Source: Clostridiales bacterium (GTDB taxonomy: Bacteria > Bacillota_E > Sulfobacillia > Sulfobacillales > JAIMBI01). From it: a DNA stretch of 33,097 bases. Under the pieces are notes generated by a model, which was given only the letters and a program-made list of their open reading frames with translations, made no database searches and was not told where the DNA came from. Position 1 is the first letter of the stretch. Every line of letters begins with the position of its first letter. Shown here piece after piece: positions 24,036 through 32,522 of this stretch. The position numbers and the translations under genes are program-made. Location of the stretch: NCBI GenBank assembly GCA_027318915.1, contig DAHVOH010000034.1:1-33097 (forward strand), written 5' to 3'.

Positions 24036-24863
24036 TCACCCGTCCGAGAGGGCGTTGATCACCGCGCCCAGCAACAGGGCCAGCCCACAGAGATAAAGAT
24101 ACAGGAGCAAAAGGATGATGCCGCCCAGTGTCCCGTAGACGGCATTGTACGTGTTGAAATGGGCGGTGTAGAGGGAAAACCCGAGCGACAGCGCCACCCA
24201 CGCCGTCAGCGCGACGGCCGAGCCGCGGCTTACCCAGCGAAACGGCTGGCGCACGTCCGGACCGTAGGCGTACACCACGTCCAGCACCACCAGCAGCAAA
24301 AACAGCGTCAGCCCCCACCGAAAGGCCAGGGCCACCACCAGAAACGGGCGGGGCAGCACATGGCCGATGGCCCAGTACACCAGGGCGTGGCCCAGGATGG
24401 CCAGCAGAACGCCGGCCACCAGCAGCGCCCCCACGCCGACCCCCAAAACGGCGGACGTCCCATACAGCGTCCACGCGCGGCGCCGTCGGGGCAGCGGCAG
24501 GTCAAAGGCATGGTTCATGGCGTCAATCATCTGCCGAAAGGCCCCTGACATCCCGGCCACGAATCCCAGGAGTCCCAGTCCAAAGGCGGTCCGGCTGTGG
24601 TCGCGCAGTGCGACGGCCAAAGCCCCGCGCACCGGCTGCAGCACGTTGGGCGGAATCAGGGTGCCGAGGGGGCCGGAGAAGAGGGCCTCCTGCAGATGGA
24701 CATGGACCAGGCCCAGCAGCGCGCTCAAAAACAGCAGCAGCGGGAAGATGGCAAACATGAAATTGTAGGCCAGCGCGGCCGCGTAGGCACCCAGATCGGC
24801 CGCGGTGGCCCGCTCGGCAAACCGCCTCACCCCGCTTTTCACGGCCGCCCACGATGTCCTCAT
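24036..24863 (-). CDS. YihY/virulence factor BrkB family membrane protein
   Basis: About 275 aa with six hydrophobic helices. The start region AAALAYNFMFAIFPLLLFLSALLGLV is the family signature ('aaalaFy.llslfPlll'), and the late part FNTYNAVYGTLGGIILLLLYLYLCGLALLLGAVINA is also diagnostic (YGTLGGiiilLlWlYlsg...GAeiNa). Function of YihY/BrkB proteins is unsettled; transport has been proposed but the RNase BN label in older databases is wrong. An ATG at 24863 is preceded by AGG at seven bases; a TTG at 24869 is also in frame. It lies 38 bases after a GT2 gene and 42 before the GH38 gene, so it is probably carried in the operon without clear functional link. Confidence 0.93.
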   Translation of the reverse strand: MRTSWAAVKSGVRRFAERATAADLGAYAAALAYNFMFAIFPLLLFLSALLGLVHVHLQEALFSGPLGTLIPPNVLQPVRGALAVALRDHSRTAFGLGLLGFVAGMSGAFRQMIDAMNHAFDLPLPRRRRAWTLYGTSAVLGVGVGALLVAGVLLAILGHALVYWAIGHVLPRPFLVVALAFRWGLTLFLLLVVLDVVYAYGPDVRQPFRWVSRGSAVALTAWVALSLGFSLYTAHFNTYNAVYGTLGGIILLLLYLYLCGLALLLGAVINALSDG

Positions 24864-24901
24864 ACCCAAGGCCTAACCATTTCCGGGGCGCGGCGCAAGG
24901 A

Positions 24902-26044
24902 TCAGCGCGGAAACTTGCCCAACGCCGCCGCGGGGGGCGGTTCGCCGCTTCCGCCGGACGGTGCCTCGCGCAGATCCCGGGGCACCCGGACGCCCACCTC
25001 CGCCGGGGCCAGGCGCCGATAGAGGCGCGACAGCATCCGTTCCAGCCAGTCGGTCCCCGCGCCGGGACCCATCACTTGTCTCAGCGCGAGGTCCGTGGTC
25101 ATGTCCCGCATCAGCTCCCGGTCGCTGACGCGCCGCATCTGCTGGGTCTTCCAGCGATCCCGGCGCACCTCTTCCCGGTGCCGCGTCATCCAGACGCCCG
25201 CTTCGCGATGTGCGCGCCGGTAAGCCCCACCCGACCGAACGGCGAACGCCCACGTCACGAGCCGGGTCAGCAGGAGGGATGCGCGAATCTGCTGCTGCGT
25301 GGGAGCGGCAAAACACTTGGCGATGGTCAGCAGGCGATTGCGTTCCAACCAATAAAACTTTTTGGCGCTCAGATTGAGCCGGTAGCGATGGTGAATCACC
25401 GCCTCGCCCGCGCACCAAAGGGAATAGCCCCGCATCCGCGCCCTCAGCGACAGTTCGACATCTTCCATGTAGAGAAAGTAGCGCTCATCGAAGCCCCCGA
25501 GATCCTTCCAGGCATCGCGGCTGGCCAGCACCGCAGCGCCCGACACCATCGGCACCGGGAATTCGCCCCGAAACTCCTGGGCCTCCTGCCCCAGACCCTG
25601 GCAGAAGGTGATGCCGGTGTAATGCATGACCAACCCGCAGGCATTGACGCGTCCATCCTCGGACAGCAGTTTGGCGGTCACCAGGGAGCGCGGATGCCGC
25701 TCCGCCACCCGCAGCATCTCCCGCACGGCCCGTCCGTCCAGTTCGGTATCCGGATTCAACACCAGCACATAGCGCCCCTCGGCCACCCGGATGCCCCAGT
25801 TGTTGGCCCATCCGTAGCCCTGATTTTGCCCCGTGCGCAGATAGCGGACCGCCGGATACTGGCTGGCCAGCCATTGCTGGGTGCCGTCATGCGAGTGGTT
25901 GTCCACGACGATCACGCCCAGGCTGACGTCGCGCTGCCGCTCCAGCGTGGGCAGCAGCCGCTCCAGATCCGATCGGCTGTTGTATGCGCAGACGACCACG
26001 CTGACGTCCGGACGCCCTCCGGCCGGAAACCCGGTCCCCCTCAT
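24902..26044 (-). CDS. Glycosyltransferase family 2 (rhamnosyltransferase-like)
   Basis: A 380-aa GT2 enzyme. The core begins VSVVVCAYNSRSDLERLLPTL, then GVIVVDNHSHDGTQQWL, NQGYGWANNWGIRVAEGRYVLVLNPDTELD with the metal-binding acidic residues, and on the acceptor side VSGAAVLASRDAWKDLGGFDERYFLYMEDVELSLRARMRGY, which matches the GGFDe.fF.Y.ED.dl.lR motif of rhamnosyl- and N-acetylglucosaminyl-transferases of the WcaA/RfbF type. The C-terminal 150 residues are helical and Arg-rich (RHREEVRRDRWKTQQMRRV), possibly for membrane association or oligomerisation. The start ATG overlaps the upstream stop as ATGA and has AAGGAG nine bases before; a GTG three codons earlier is less likely. Confidence 0.92.
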   Translation of the reverse strand: MRGTGFPAGGRPDVSVVVCAYNSRSDLERLLPTLERQRDVSLGVIVVDNHSHDGTQQWLASQYPAVRYLRTGQNQGYGWANNWGIRVAEGRYVLVLNPDTELDGRAVREMLRVAERHPRSLVTAKLLSEDGRVNACGLVMHYTGITFCQGLGQEAQEFRGEFPVPMVSGAAVLASRDAWKDLGGFDERYFLYMEDVELSLRARMRGYSLWCAGEAVIHHRYRLNLSAKKFYWLERNRLLTIAKCFAAPTQQQIRASLLLTRLVTWAFAVRSGGAYRRAHREAGVWMTRHREEVRRDRWKTQQMRRVSDRELMRDMTTDLALRQVMGPGAGTDWLERMLSRLYRRLAPAEVGVRVPRDLREAPSGGSGEPPPAAALGKFPR

Positions 26045-27003
26045 GCGCTCCACTCCTTGCCGTTCGATGGGCGGTGCCCCAGCAGGTCCTCCAGCTGCCG
26101 GGTCATGCGTTCCTGAAACCGCTCCAGACTGTTCAGCAAGGTGGCCGTGATGGCCAGGAGCAATCCCGCCAGCAGCAGCAGCACACTCACGATGGCGGTG
26201 CCCAGGGGCACCGGCGCGTGCTGGGCGGCGCGCTCCACCACCGCCATGCCCACACCCAATCCGGCCGCCGCGGCTAGCAGGCCCGGCCCACCGAAGAACA
26301 GCAGCGGGTGGCGGCGAGCCACCAGCTGCAGCATCGCGTCCAGAACGGAGAGACCATGGCTCACCGGGTTCCGCTTGCGGCCGTCGCGATACTGGACATG
26401 GATGCCCACCTCCACCAGGGCCAGGCCGGCGCGGGACAGGAGAAACTGCATCTCGGACTCCGCCGCCAGCCCGGCGCTCTGAAACCGGAGGACATCAAGC
26501 GCCCGGCGGGAAAACGCGCGGTATCCGGACTGCGAATCGGACACCTTGACTCCGCTGGCCGCGTTGGTGACCACCGTCAATCCCCATTGCCCCACCTGCC
26601 GCCACCACGGAATGGCGCTGGTCACATCCAAAAAGCGCGATCCCAGCACCACATCCGCCTCGCCCGCCAACACCGGTGCGGCCAGCCGCGGAATCTCGGC
26701 CGGATCGTGCTGAGCGTCCCCGTCCAGCGTCACCACCACGTCCGGATTGAACTGGCGCCCGCGCTCAAAGCCGACGTTCAGGGCCTGGCCCTTGCCCATC
26801 TGCCGGGGCAGGCGCAGCACCAAGGCGCCGGCCGCCGCCGCGACCGCCGCCGTCCGGTCGTCGGACCCGTCGTCCACCACGATGACCGTCCGGCTGACGG
26901 CCCGCGCCTGGAGGACGACACTGCCGATGAAGCGCTCCTCGTTGTGGGCCGGGATCACCACCACGACATTGACACCCGATCCGGGTCCCTCCGTGTCGCT
27001 CAT
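26041..27003 (-). CDS. GT2 polyprenyl-phosphate-sugar synthase (DPM1/GtrB-like)
   Basis: A 320-aa protein: a GT2 domain followed by two membrane helices. The core is VVVVIPAHNEERFIGSVVLQA, VIVVDDGSDDRTAAVAAAAGALVLRLPRQMGKGQALNVGFERG and VVVTLDGDAQHDPAEIPRLAAP (DxD site), with DVVLGSRFL, all as in dolichyl/polyprenyl-phosphate mannose and glucose synthases. Two C-terminal helices (FFGGPGLLAAAAGLGVGMAVV and TAIVSVLLLLAGLLLAITATLL) are typical of the GtrB/DPMS subtypes. It would make a polyprenyl-phosphate sugar, the donor for GT-C enzymes outside the cell. The ATG at 27003 has GAGGAGG seven bases upstream, a strong site; the extended frame upstream is not needed. Its last four bases overlap the next GT2 gene. 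Confidence 0.9.
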   Translation of the reverse strand: MSDTEGPGSGVNVVVVIPAHNEERFIGSVVLQARAVSRTVIVVDDGSDDRTAAVAAAAGALVLRLPRQMGKGQALNVGFERGRQFNPDVVVTLDGDAQHDPAEIPRLAAPVLAGEADVVLGSRFLDVTSAIPWWRQVGQWGLTVVTNAASGVKVSDSQSGYRAFSRRALDVLRFQSAGLAAESEMQFLLSRAGLALVEVGIHVQYRDGRKRNPVSHGLSVLDAMLQLVARRHPLLFFGGPGLLAAAAGLGVGMAVVERAAQHAPVPLGTAIVSVLLLLAGLLLAITATLLNSLERFQERMTRQLEDLLGHRPSNGKEWSA

Positions 27004-27058
27004 GGCTGCCCTCCTCGGCCGGCGCGTGGCCTCCCTTATTGGGGCATACGACATCGGA

Positions 27059-28993
27059 TTACCAATTCCTTCCACCCCAGAGCGGAAGAGCTTGCAGATT
27101 TGCAAAGAGCGCGGCCGTCAGGGAAGCGGCTCGGAGCCTGCCGTCCCGCCGGCGAATCACCAGGGCCGTGGTTTCGACCTGGCTAAGACGCTGGCCGCGG
27201 CTCACAATCTGAAGCCGCTCGGCGGGCAGGCCCGGCTGCTTGCCCACCGTGAGCGGCCAAGCCGCCAGCCCGCGGGGCAGCTCCACCGTCACGATCACGA
27301 CACTCCGTCCCGGCGGGCCGCCGGCCCGGGCCGCGGGCGGAACGGCGATGGCGGCCCCCACCACCGTCGCGCGGCGCGGGGAGTCGCGCCAGGTCCGGAC
27401 CAAGGGCCGCGTCTTGGCGGCGTGGACCGACAAAAGCCGCGTGCCGACGGGCAGGTACCAGCGGAGCCAGCCGGTGTACGGCACCACCAACCGGCCGTCC
27501 GCCGGCGCGTCCAGCGTCAGCGCCACGGCAATGCGCTCGACCACGCGGCCGGATCGGGGCGGCAGCAGGGTCACCTCCACCGATTGGGTCATAAAGGCGT
27601 TGTCTTTGTGCGCCCCCAGATTTTCGTCCACCACTTCGAGAAAGTTTCCCCGCGCCGGCACCGGCATGGCCGCCGCGATGCCGATCTGGACCCAGAAGCT
27701 CTCCAGCGCGGGGTTGGACGACCAGAGCCACAGGTGTTCCTGCACCAGCGCGGCCAGCAGCGCCCGGGCCCAAGCGCCCGCCACCGCCGGCGGCAGGCTG
27801 GCGGCGCGGGCCCGTAGCGTCGCCAACAGCGGGGTCAGAAACTGCTTGCGGCCGGCCCCTGCGGCCCCCGGCCCCTCGGCCAGAGTCACCAGCGTCTGTT
27901 CCGCGTTGGAAGCCGTCACGACCGTTGGGCGCGCCATGGCGGGCAGGCGAACGGGGATGGGCCCCACAACCCGGAGCAGCTGCTGGAACAGCCAGGTATC
28001 GCCCAGGATGACCCCGGCCAACGGCGGCGCCCGGGGCGTGGCCGCAAAGTAACGGGCCAGGCGCCGGCCGGTGGTCGGCCCGTTGGGCGACACATTGGCG
28101 TCAAAGAAGCTCAGGTGGCTATAGTGGAAGGCCTGTTGAAAGGCCCAGGGCGCGGGCACGACCAGACGGCTTCGCTGCGCCAGGCTGTGAATGCCGTGGA
28201 CCACCGCCGGCCCGATGCGGCCGTCCTGCACCGTCACCAGTGCCCAGGCGGCCAAAAACCCTCCGGTGGCGCGCAGCTCGCCGCCGTCCTGAAACAGGAA
28301 CAGGTAACGGGCGGGCGCGCCATAGCCCAGTGCGGCCCGGAGTGGCCCGCGCACCCGGGCCAGCGCGGCGGCGGCCTGCGCCAGCTGTCGCACCGCGCCG
28401 GCCTCCGTCCGAATCCGACCGAGGACGGGCGGCCAGCGGGGCGTCTGCGCGCCCAGCAGCCCGGCCGCCTGGCGCCATAGCCGCGCGCTCTCGGCCAGGT
28501 GACTTCCCAGCAAGTCGTGGAGGCGCGCGAGCGGCGGCTCAGAGCCGTTGGCCAGTGCCGCCTCCAGACCCGCCTGACTGAGTCGGAGGCCGTCGACGAC
28601 GTCGAGGGCGCCGGTCAGATCGCGCGCCACCGCCCCGACCACCGGCACCGGCGTCAACAGCCGCAGCGGCGCCCAGTCGCGGTCGAGCCGAACCAGGGCC
28701 GGGTGGAGAGCCAACAGCGCCGTCAACGCGCGCCGGTCTTGGTGACGGACCACATCCCGCTGCACGATCGCGACTTGACGGTGAAGCGCCCGATAGGCGG
28801 TCCACATGTCCCGGGCCCACAGTCCCGCCCCCACCAGGACGAGGGACGCGGCGCCGGCCGCGAGCGTGCGTCGGACCGGCCGACGCCGGGCTTGCGGCGC
28901 CGGCCCCGACGAAACCGGATGGTTGACCATGATTACCATATTCTGGTTCCCGGCAGGAGGATCCTGCCCACCGTCTGCCCAATCGCTCGACAC
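27059..28993 (-). CDS. DUF4012-domain membrane-anchored protein
   Basis: A 644-aa protein with one N-terminal membrane helix (LAAGAASLVLVGAGLWA, about residues 43-60), so the bulk is outside the cell. The middle carries the DUF4012 signatures: ARYLFLFQDGGELRATGGFLAAWALV and FFDANVSPNGPTTGRRLARYF, followed by GVILGDTWLFQQLLRVVGPIPV and a later LEVVDENLGAHKDNAFM segment. DUF4012 proteins are found in Actinomycetota, Chloroflexota and candidate phyla, often near polysaccharide genes; function is unknown. The start is set at a GTG with GGAAGG six bases upstream; two ATGs (28939, 28930) give shorter products without a good binding site. It is the first gene of the operon and divergent from the GT-C/propeller gene. 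Confidence 0.88.
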   Translation of the reverse strand: MSSDWADGGQDPPAGNQNMVIMVNHPVSSGPAPQARRRPVRRTLAAGAASLVLVGAGLWARDMWTAYRALHRQVAIVQRDVVRHQDRRALTALLALHPALVRLDRDWAPLRLLTPVPVVGAVARDLTGALDVVDGLRLSQAGLEAALANGSEPPLARLHDLLGSHLAESARLWRQAAGLLGAQTPRWPPVLGRIRTEAGAVRQLAQAAAALARVRGPLRAALGYGAPARYLFLFQDGGELRATGGFLAAWALVTVQDGRIGPAVVHGIHSLAQRSRLVVPAPWAFQQAFHYSHLSFFDANVSPNGPTTGRRLARYFAATPRAPPLAGVILGDTWLFQQLLRVVGPIPVRLPAMARPTVVTASNAEQTLVTLAEGPGAAGAGRKQFLTPLLATLRARAASLPPAVAGAWARALLAALVQEHLWLWSSNPALESFWVQIGIAAAMPVPARGNFLEVVDENLGAHKDNAFMTQSVEVTLLPPRSGRVVERIAVALTLDAPADGRLVVPYTGWLRWYLPVGTRLLSVHAAKTRPLVRTWRDSPRRATVVGAAIAVPPAARAGGPPGRSVVIVTVELPRGLAAWPLTVGKQPGLPAERLQIVSRGQRLSQVETTALVIRRRDGRLRAASLTAALFANLQALPLWGGRNW

Positions 28994-29073
28994 CTTTCGC
29001 CTTCCGACGGCAGGTTTGCCGACCGTTTCGCCGAATGCGACCGGTATCGGCGGAAAGGAGGACTCCCATCTCC
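28994..29073. promoter_or_regulatory. Divergent control region between DUF4012 and GT-C/propeller genes
   Basis: Only about 80 bases separate the two starts. On the minus strand GGAAGG (29000-29005) is six bases from the GTG of the DUF4012 gene and decides that start. On the plus strand AGGAGG (29056-29061) precedes the GT-C gene. A promoter pair must lie in or around this gap, perhaps within the 5' coding ends, but none is distinct by eye. Confidence 0.5.
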
Positions 29074-31731
29074 GTGCGCAGTTTTCTTCAGCAGCGTGGA
29101 TCCCACCTGTATCTCGCCCTGGTGACGACCGTCGCGCTCCTGGTTCGCCTCATCGGCGTCGGCCGCTTTTCCGGGTACATTTACGACGAAGCCTACTATG
29201 TGGCCACGGCGCAGAATCTGCTCGGGCTGAAGGTGGCTTCCGGCGCGGCCATCCACCCGCCTTTGGTCCCCTTCACCGACCCGAACCTGTTTTCGGCGCC
29301 GCCGTTCGGCAAAGAAGTGATCGCGGCCGCCATCTGGCTTTTCGGCAATCACCCGTGGGCCTGGCGGCTGCCGGGCGTGATCTTAGGCGCGAGCCTCCCG
29401 CTGGCCGGCTGGCTGCTGGCCCGGCGCCTGTTCGGGCGCGACCGCAGGGTGGCCGGGATCGCCGCGGCCCTCTTGGCGCTGGAGGGTCTCGGCATCGGCA
29501 TATCCCGCGTGGCTCTCCTGGATTCGGTCGGTGTTCCGTTGGCGATCTGGGGCCTGGTGGCGGTCCTGTGGGCCGGACCGGCGCTGCTGCGCCTCTCGGG
29601 CCTGAACGGAGTCCTGCTGCTGCTCGCGGGCGTCCTGCTGGGGCTGGCCACCGCCACCAAGTGGACCGGTGCCCAGGCGCTGCTGGCCGCCGGCGCCAGC
29701 CTTCTCGCCTTCCTCATCTTCCGGCTGCGCTCCGCCCCCAGCCTCGCTCGGCGGCAAATCGTCCGCGCCCTGGCGCTATGGTTTTTGGCACTGGTGCCGC
29801 TTCCCGTGCTGGTGTACGGAGCCACCTACGCGTGGGGACTGGGGCGCAACGGATTTGCCAACGGCGTGCCGCCGCATCTCGGCTACCTCGCCTCTGTCGC
29901 GGACATCCAACGGCGCATGTTGAACGGCATGTGGGATCTGCGCTTTACCCACCCCTGGCTGGCGCCCGTCTCCACGTGGTTTCTGCTGCCTCGTCCCATC
30001 TATCTCATCTCCGCCTACCAGGGCACGTGGCACTCGGCGGTCTACGCCTTGGCCAATCCGTTCTTTGTCTGGGTCGGCGGTTTGGCTCTGCTGGTCGGGC
30101 TCGTACGCCTCGTCCGACCGGCCGGTCTTGCCGGGTGGCCGGGATCCCCCTACGCCTGGACGGTTCTCTGGATCTGGACCCTGGCCTTTTATGGCACCTG
30201 GTGGCTCACCCCGCGGTCCAAGTTCGACTATTACTTTTATCCGATGACGGCCGCGCTGGCGGTGGCCGCGGCGGCGTGGGCGCCGGCGCTGGCGACGTGG
30301 TTTCGCTCCCGGGCCGGGCTCTGGGTCTACGGGCTTAGCCTCGGTGCCACCACCGCCTATCTTTTTCCGCTCTGGGTGGGCATCTCGCTGCCGGGGGGTC
30401 TCTATGCCCATTTGCTCTGGTCTCCCACCTGGAATCCCCTACCGGTGCCGCCCGCGTCCTCCGCGGCGGCGCCGGCGACGCCGCGCTCTCTCTCCCCCTT
30501 GATTCTGAAGCTTCCCCCCGCGCCGCCTGCCTACGGACCCGCCCGGCAATGGGGCTACAGCGCCGCCCACGAAGCCTGGTTCGCCGACCCTCTCCGCGGG
30601 CCCGACGAGGGCCTGCCGGCCGCGGGCCCGGTGGTCGGCCAGGTGGCGGTGGACGGCGGACGCGTGTTTTCCGGCACCAACGGCGACACGGTGACGGCGT
30701 GGAACGCGGTCACCGGCCGCCGGCTGTGGACGGCACATCTGGTCAACCAGGTCATGACGCTGCCCCTGGTGGTGCGGACCCACGGGCGCACCCTGGTCAT
30801 CGTGGGTTTGGGCAACAACCGGTTCCGCGCCTACCGGCCCGGACAGGGCTGGATGCGGGGCACCGGCACCAACGCGCTCGTGGCGCTCGACGCCTCCACC
30901 GGCCGCGTGCAATGGAGTGTCATCACCGCCGGGGAAGACATGCCGACGCCGGCGTACGCCGCCGGCCGCCTCTATGAAGTGACCGGCACGGGCCAGTTTC
31001 TGGCGGTCGACGCCGCCAGCGGGCGGGTGCTGTGGACCCTCCAGCTCAAGGGCTTCGACAGCATGTCCTCCCTCGCCTGGGCCGGATCCGACGTCGTGTT
31101 CGCCACCAACCAGTATCTCGCCGCGTATCCCGCCGCCTCGTCCGAGGTTTGGGCCGTCGACGTCGCCACCCGTCGGGTGAGTTGGGCGCAGGCCCTGCCC
31201 GTGACCAGCGGATTGTCCGACTGCAGCCCGGCGGTGTTGGACGGCCGGGTGTACATCGCCGGCGTGACCCACATCGCCATGACCTCCCCCGATCCGACCC
31301 TGCAAGGACGCCTGTTTGCCCTGTCTCTGGCCAACGGGCGGGAATTGTGGAGTCAAAGCCTCGGCACCGGCACCCTGCCCTTGGACCAGGAAGAGGTCGG
31401 CATTCCCCTGGCCACGGCCGATGCCGTTTATGAGGGCAATCCGGCCAGCGGGCGGGTGTTTGCCTTCCAGCCCGACGGCCGCCTGATCTGGAGCACCGAA
31501 CTGCCCGGCGGCGGACGGGCGACCGCGTCCCCGGTGTGGGCCGGGAGCCTCCTGCTCTGGCCCACCAGCGCCGGCGAGGTGGATGTGCTGGCGTCCGCGA
31601 CCGGCCGCGTCCTGCTGCGCGACCCGCTGCCCACCGGCGCCATCGGTCCCTCCTCGCCCGTTCTGGCCGGGTCCACGCTGTGGTTTGGAACGCTCGGCGG
31701 CTATGTGGACGGCTTGGCGGTGGAGCCTTGA
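29074..31731 (+). CDS. GT-C (PMT/GT39-like) glycosyltransferase fused to PQQ-like beta-propeller
   Basis: About 885 aa. Residues 1-480 are a polytopic GT-C domain: helix 1 LYLALVTTVALLVRLIGVG, then the catalytic-loop DE motif in FSGYIYDEAYYVATAQNLL, and IHPPLVPFTDPN followed by APPFGKEVIAAAIWLFG, with the usual HPPxGK spread over two segments. RLPGVILGASLPLAGWLLARRLFG and KWTGAQALLAAGA also match the PMT family. Residues about 530-885 form a seven-blade PQQ-like propeller with repeated ALDASTGRVQW, VDAASGRVLW, LANGRELW and FQPDGRLIW motifs, outside the cell. It would transfer a polyprenyl-phosphate sugar to a protein or glycan, with the propeller as a possible acceptor- or partner-binding module. 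The GTG at 29074 is 12 bases from AGGAGG; an in-frame ATC at 29068 has ideal spacing, and an ATG at 29035 has no site. Confidence 0.85.
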   Translation: MRSFLQQRGSHLYLALVTTVALLVRLIGVGRFSGYIYDEAYYVATAQNLLGLKVASGAAIHPPLVPFTDPNLFSAPPFGKEVIAAAIWLFGNHPWAWRLPGVILGASLPLAGWLLARRLFGRDRRVAGIAAALLALEGLGIGISRVALLDSVGVPLAIWGLVAVLWAGPALLRLSGLNGVLLLLAGVLLGLATATKWTGAQALLAAGASLLAFLIFRLRSAPSLARRQIVRALALWFLALVPLPVLVYGATYAWGLGRNGFANGVPPHLGYLASVADIQRRMLNGMWDLRFTHPWLAPVSTWFLLPRPIYLISAYQGTWHSAVYALANPFFVWVGGLALLVGLVRLVRPAGLAGWPGSPYAWTVLWIWTLAFYGTWWLTPRSKFDYYFYPMTAALAVAAAAWAPALATWFRSRAGLWVYGLSLGATTAYLFPLWVGISLPGGLYAHLLWSPTWNPLPVPPASSAAAPATPRSLSPLILKLPPAPPAYGPARQWGYSAAHEAWFADPLRGPDEGLPAAGPVVGQVAVDGGRVFSGTNGDTVTAWNAVTGRRLWTAHLVNQVMTLPLVVRTHGRTLVIVGLGNNRFRAYRPGQGWMRGTGTNALVALDASTGRVQWSVITAGEDMPTPAYAAGRLYEVTGTGQFLAVDAASGRVLWTLQLKGFDSMSSLAWAGSDVVFATNQYLAAYPAASSEVWAVDVATRRVSWAQALPVTSGLSDCSPAVLDGRVYIAGVTHIAMTSPDPTLQGRLFALSLANGRELWSQSLGTGTLPLDQEEVGIPLATADAVYEGNPASGRVFAFQPDGRLIWSTELPGGGRATASPVWAGSLLLWPTSAGEVDVLASATGRVLLRDPLPTGAIGPSSPVLAGSTLWFGTLGGYVDGLAVEP

Positions 31732-31862
31732 TCTCGCGCAGGCGGCGGCTGGCCAGACGGGCCGGGGCGGCGTTTCGCCGGGGCGCGGCGATGCCGCAGG
31801 GCAGAACATCCGCAACAATCTCTGCACGATTCGGGCGGATATGTTACCCTAGGGGAAGATTG
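31732..31862. promoter_or_regulatory. Imperfect palindrome upstream of TetR gene (possible operator)
   Basis: In the 131-bp gap before the TetR gene, AACATCCGC (31805-31813) is mirrored by GCGGATATGTT (31835-31845), with a nested AATC (31817-31820) / GATT (31828-31831). The right arm has two extra bases. The whole spans 41 bases and ends 17 bases before the ATG. CCCTAGGG (31847-31854) then overlaps the ribosome binding site. The position fits a self-repressing TetR operator that covers the promoter. Confidence 0.4.
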
Positions 31863-32513
31863 ATGAGGTGGTCGTTGATGGCCGAACCGCTTCGCCGCTC
31901 TCCCGGTCGCCCGCGTTTGTCGGAACAAAGAGCGCCCACGGAGGAGACGCTGCTCGCCGCCGCCTCCCGTCTGTTTCTGGACCGGGGCTACGAACTGGTG
32001 ACGATGGACGAGGTGGCCGAAGCCGCCGGCGTGACCAAAGCCACCGTCTACTATCACTATGCGTCCAAGGCCGACCTGTTCACGGCCGCGATGGCGGCTA
32101 TGCTGCGGCAAATGGAGCAGCGGACCCGGTCCATCCTGCAATCGCCCGACCTCACCCTGCGCGAGCGCTTGCTGCGCGTGGCGGCGCTCCGCCTGGCGGG
32201 TCCCGAGGGCACGATGGACTTCGAGACCCTCGTGCGCGAGGCACGCTCGTCGCTCACCCTGGAACAGATGCGGACGATGCGCGAGGCGTTGGAATCCATC
32301 ACCGCGGCGGTGGCGGACACGCTGGCCGAGGGCATGCGCCGGCAGGAACTGCGTCCGCTGGACCCGGCGCTGGGCGCGCACGCCTTTTTCGCCCTGCTGA
32401 GCAGCGGCTGGCTGCATGGGCCGGACGGCTCGGGCTGCTTTGAGGACTCGGACACGCACGCCAACCGCCTGATGGACTTGCTCTGGCGCGGACTGGCGGC
32501 AGCCGGCGCTTGA
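31863..32513 (+). CDS. TetR/AcrR-family transcriptional regulator
   Basis: A 216-aa regulator of normal length. After an Arg-rich arm (RRSPGRPRLSEQR) come the TetR N-terminal helices, with the helix-turn-helix at about residues 47-66 (TMDEVAEAAGVTKATVYYHYASKADLF), close to the family consensus. The C-terminal ligand domain is helical (MAAMLRQMEQRTRSILQ, LEQMRTMREALESITAAVADTLAEGM), resembling AcrR/TetR_C members. It would repress in the absence of a small ligand. The ATG at 31863 has AGGGGAAG five bases upstream; an ATG five codons later (31878) is an alternative. Targets are unknown: its own gene, and perhaps the adjacent GH15-like gene, whose stop is only 9 bases away in the convergent orientation. 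Confidence 0.92.
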   Translation: MRWSLMAEPLRRSPGRPRLSEQRAPTEETLLAAASRLFLDRGYELVTMDEVAEAAGVTKATVYYHYASKADLFTAAMAAMLRQMEQRTRSILQSPDLTLRERLLRVAALRLAGPEGTMDFETLVREARSSLTLEQMRTMREALESITAAVADTLAEGMRRQELRPLDPALGAHAFFALLSSGWLHGPDGSGCFEDSDTHANRLMDLLWRGLAAAGA

Positions 32514-32522
32514 CGGCCGGTC

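Noticed and set aside
28952..28968. Terminator-like hairpin GGCAGGA-GGA-TCCTGCC
   Set aside because: It lies within the first codons of the DUF4012 gene when the well-supported GTG start is used, and has no T-tract.
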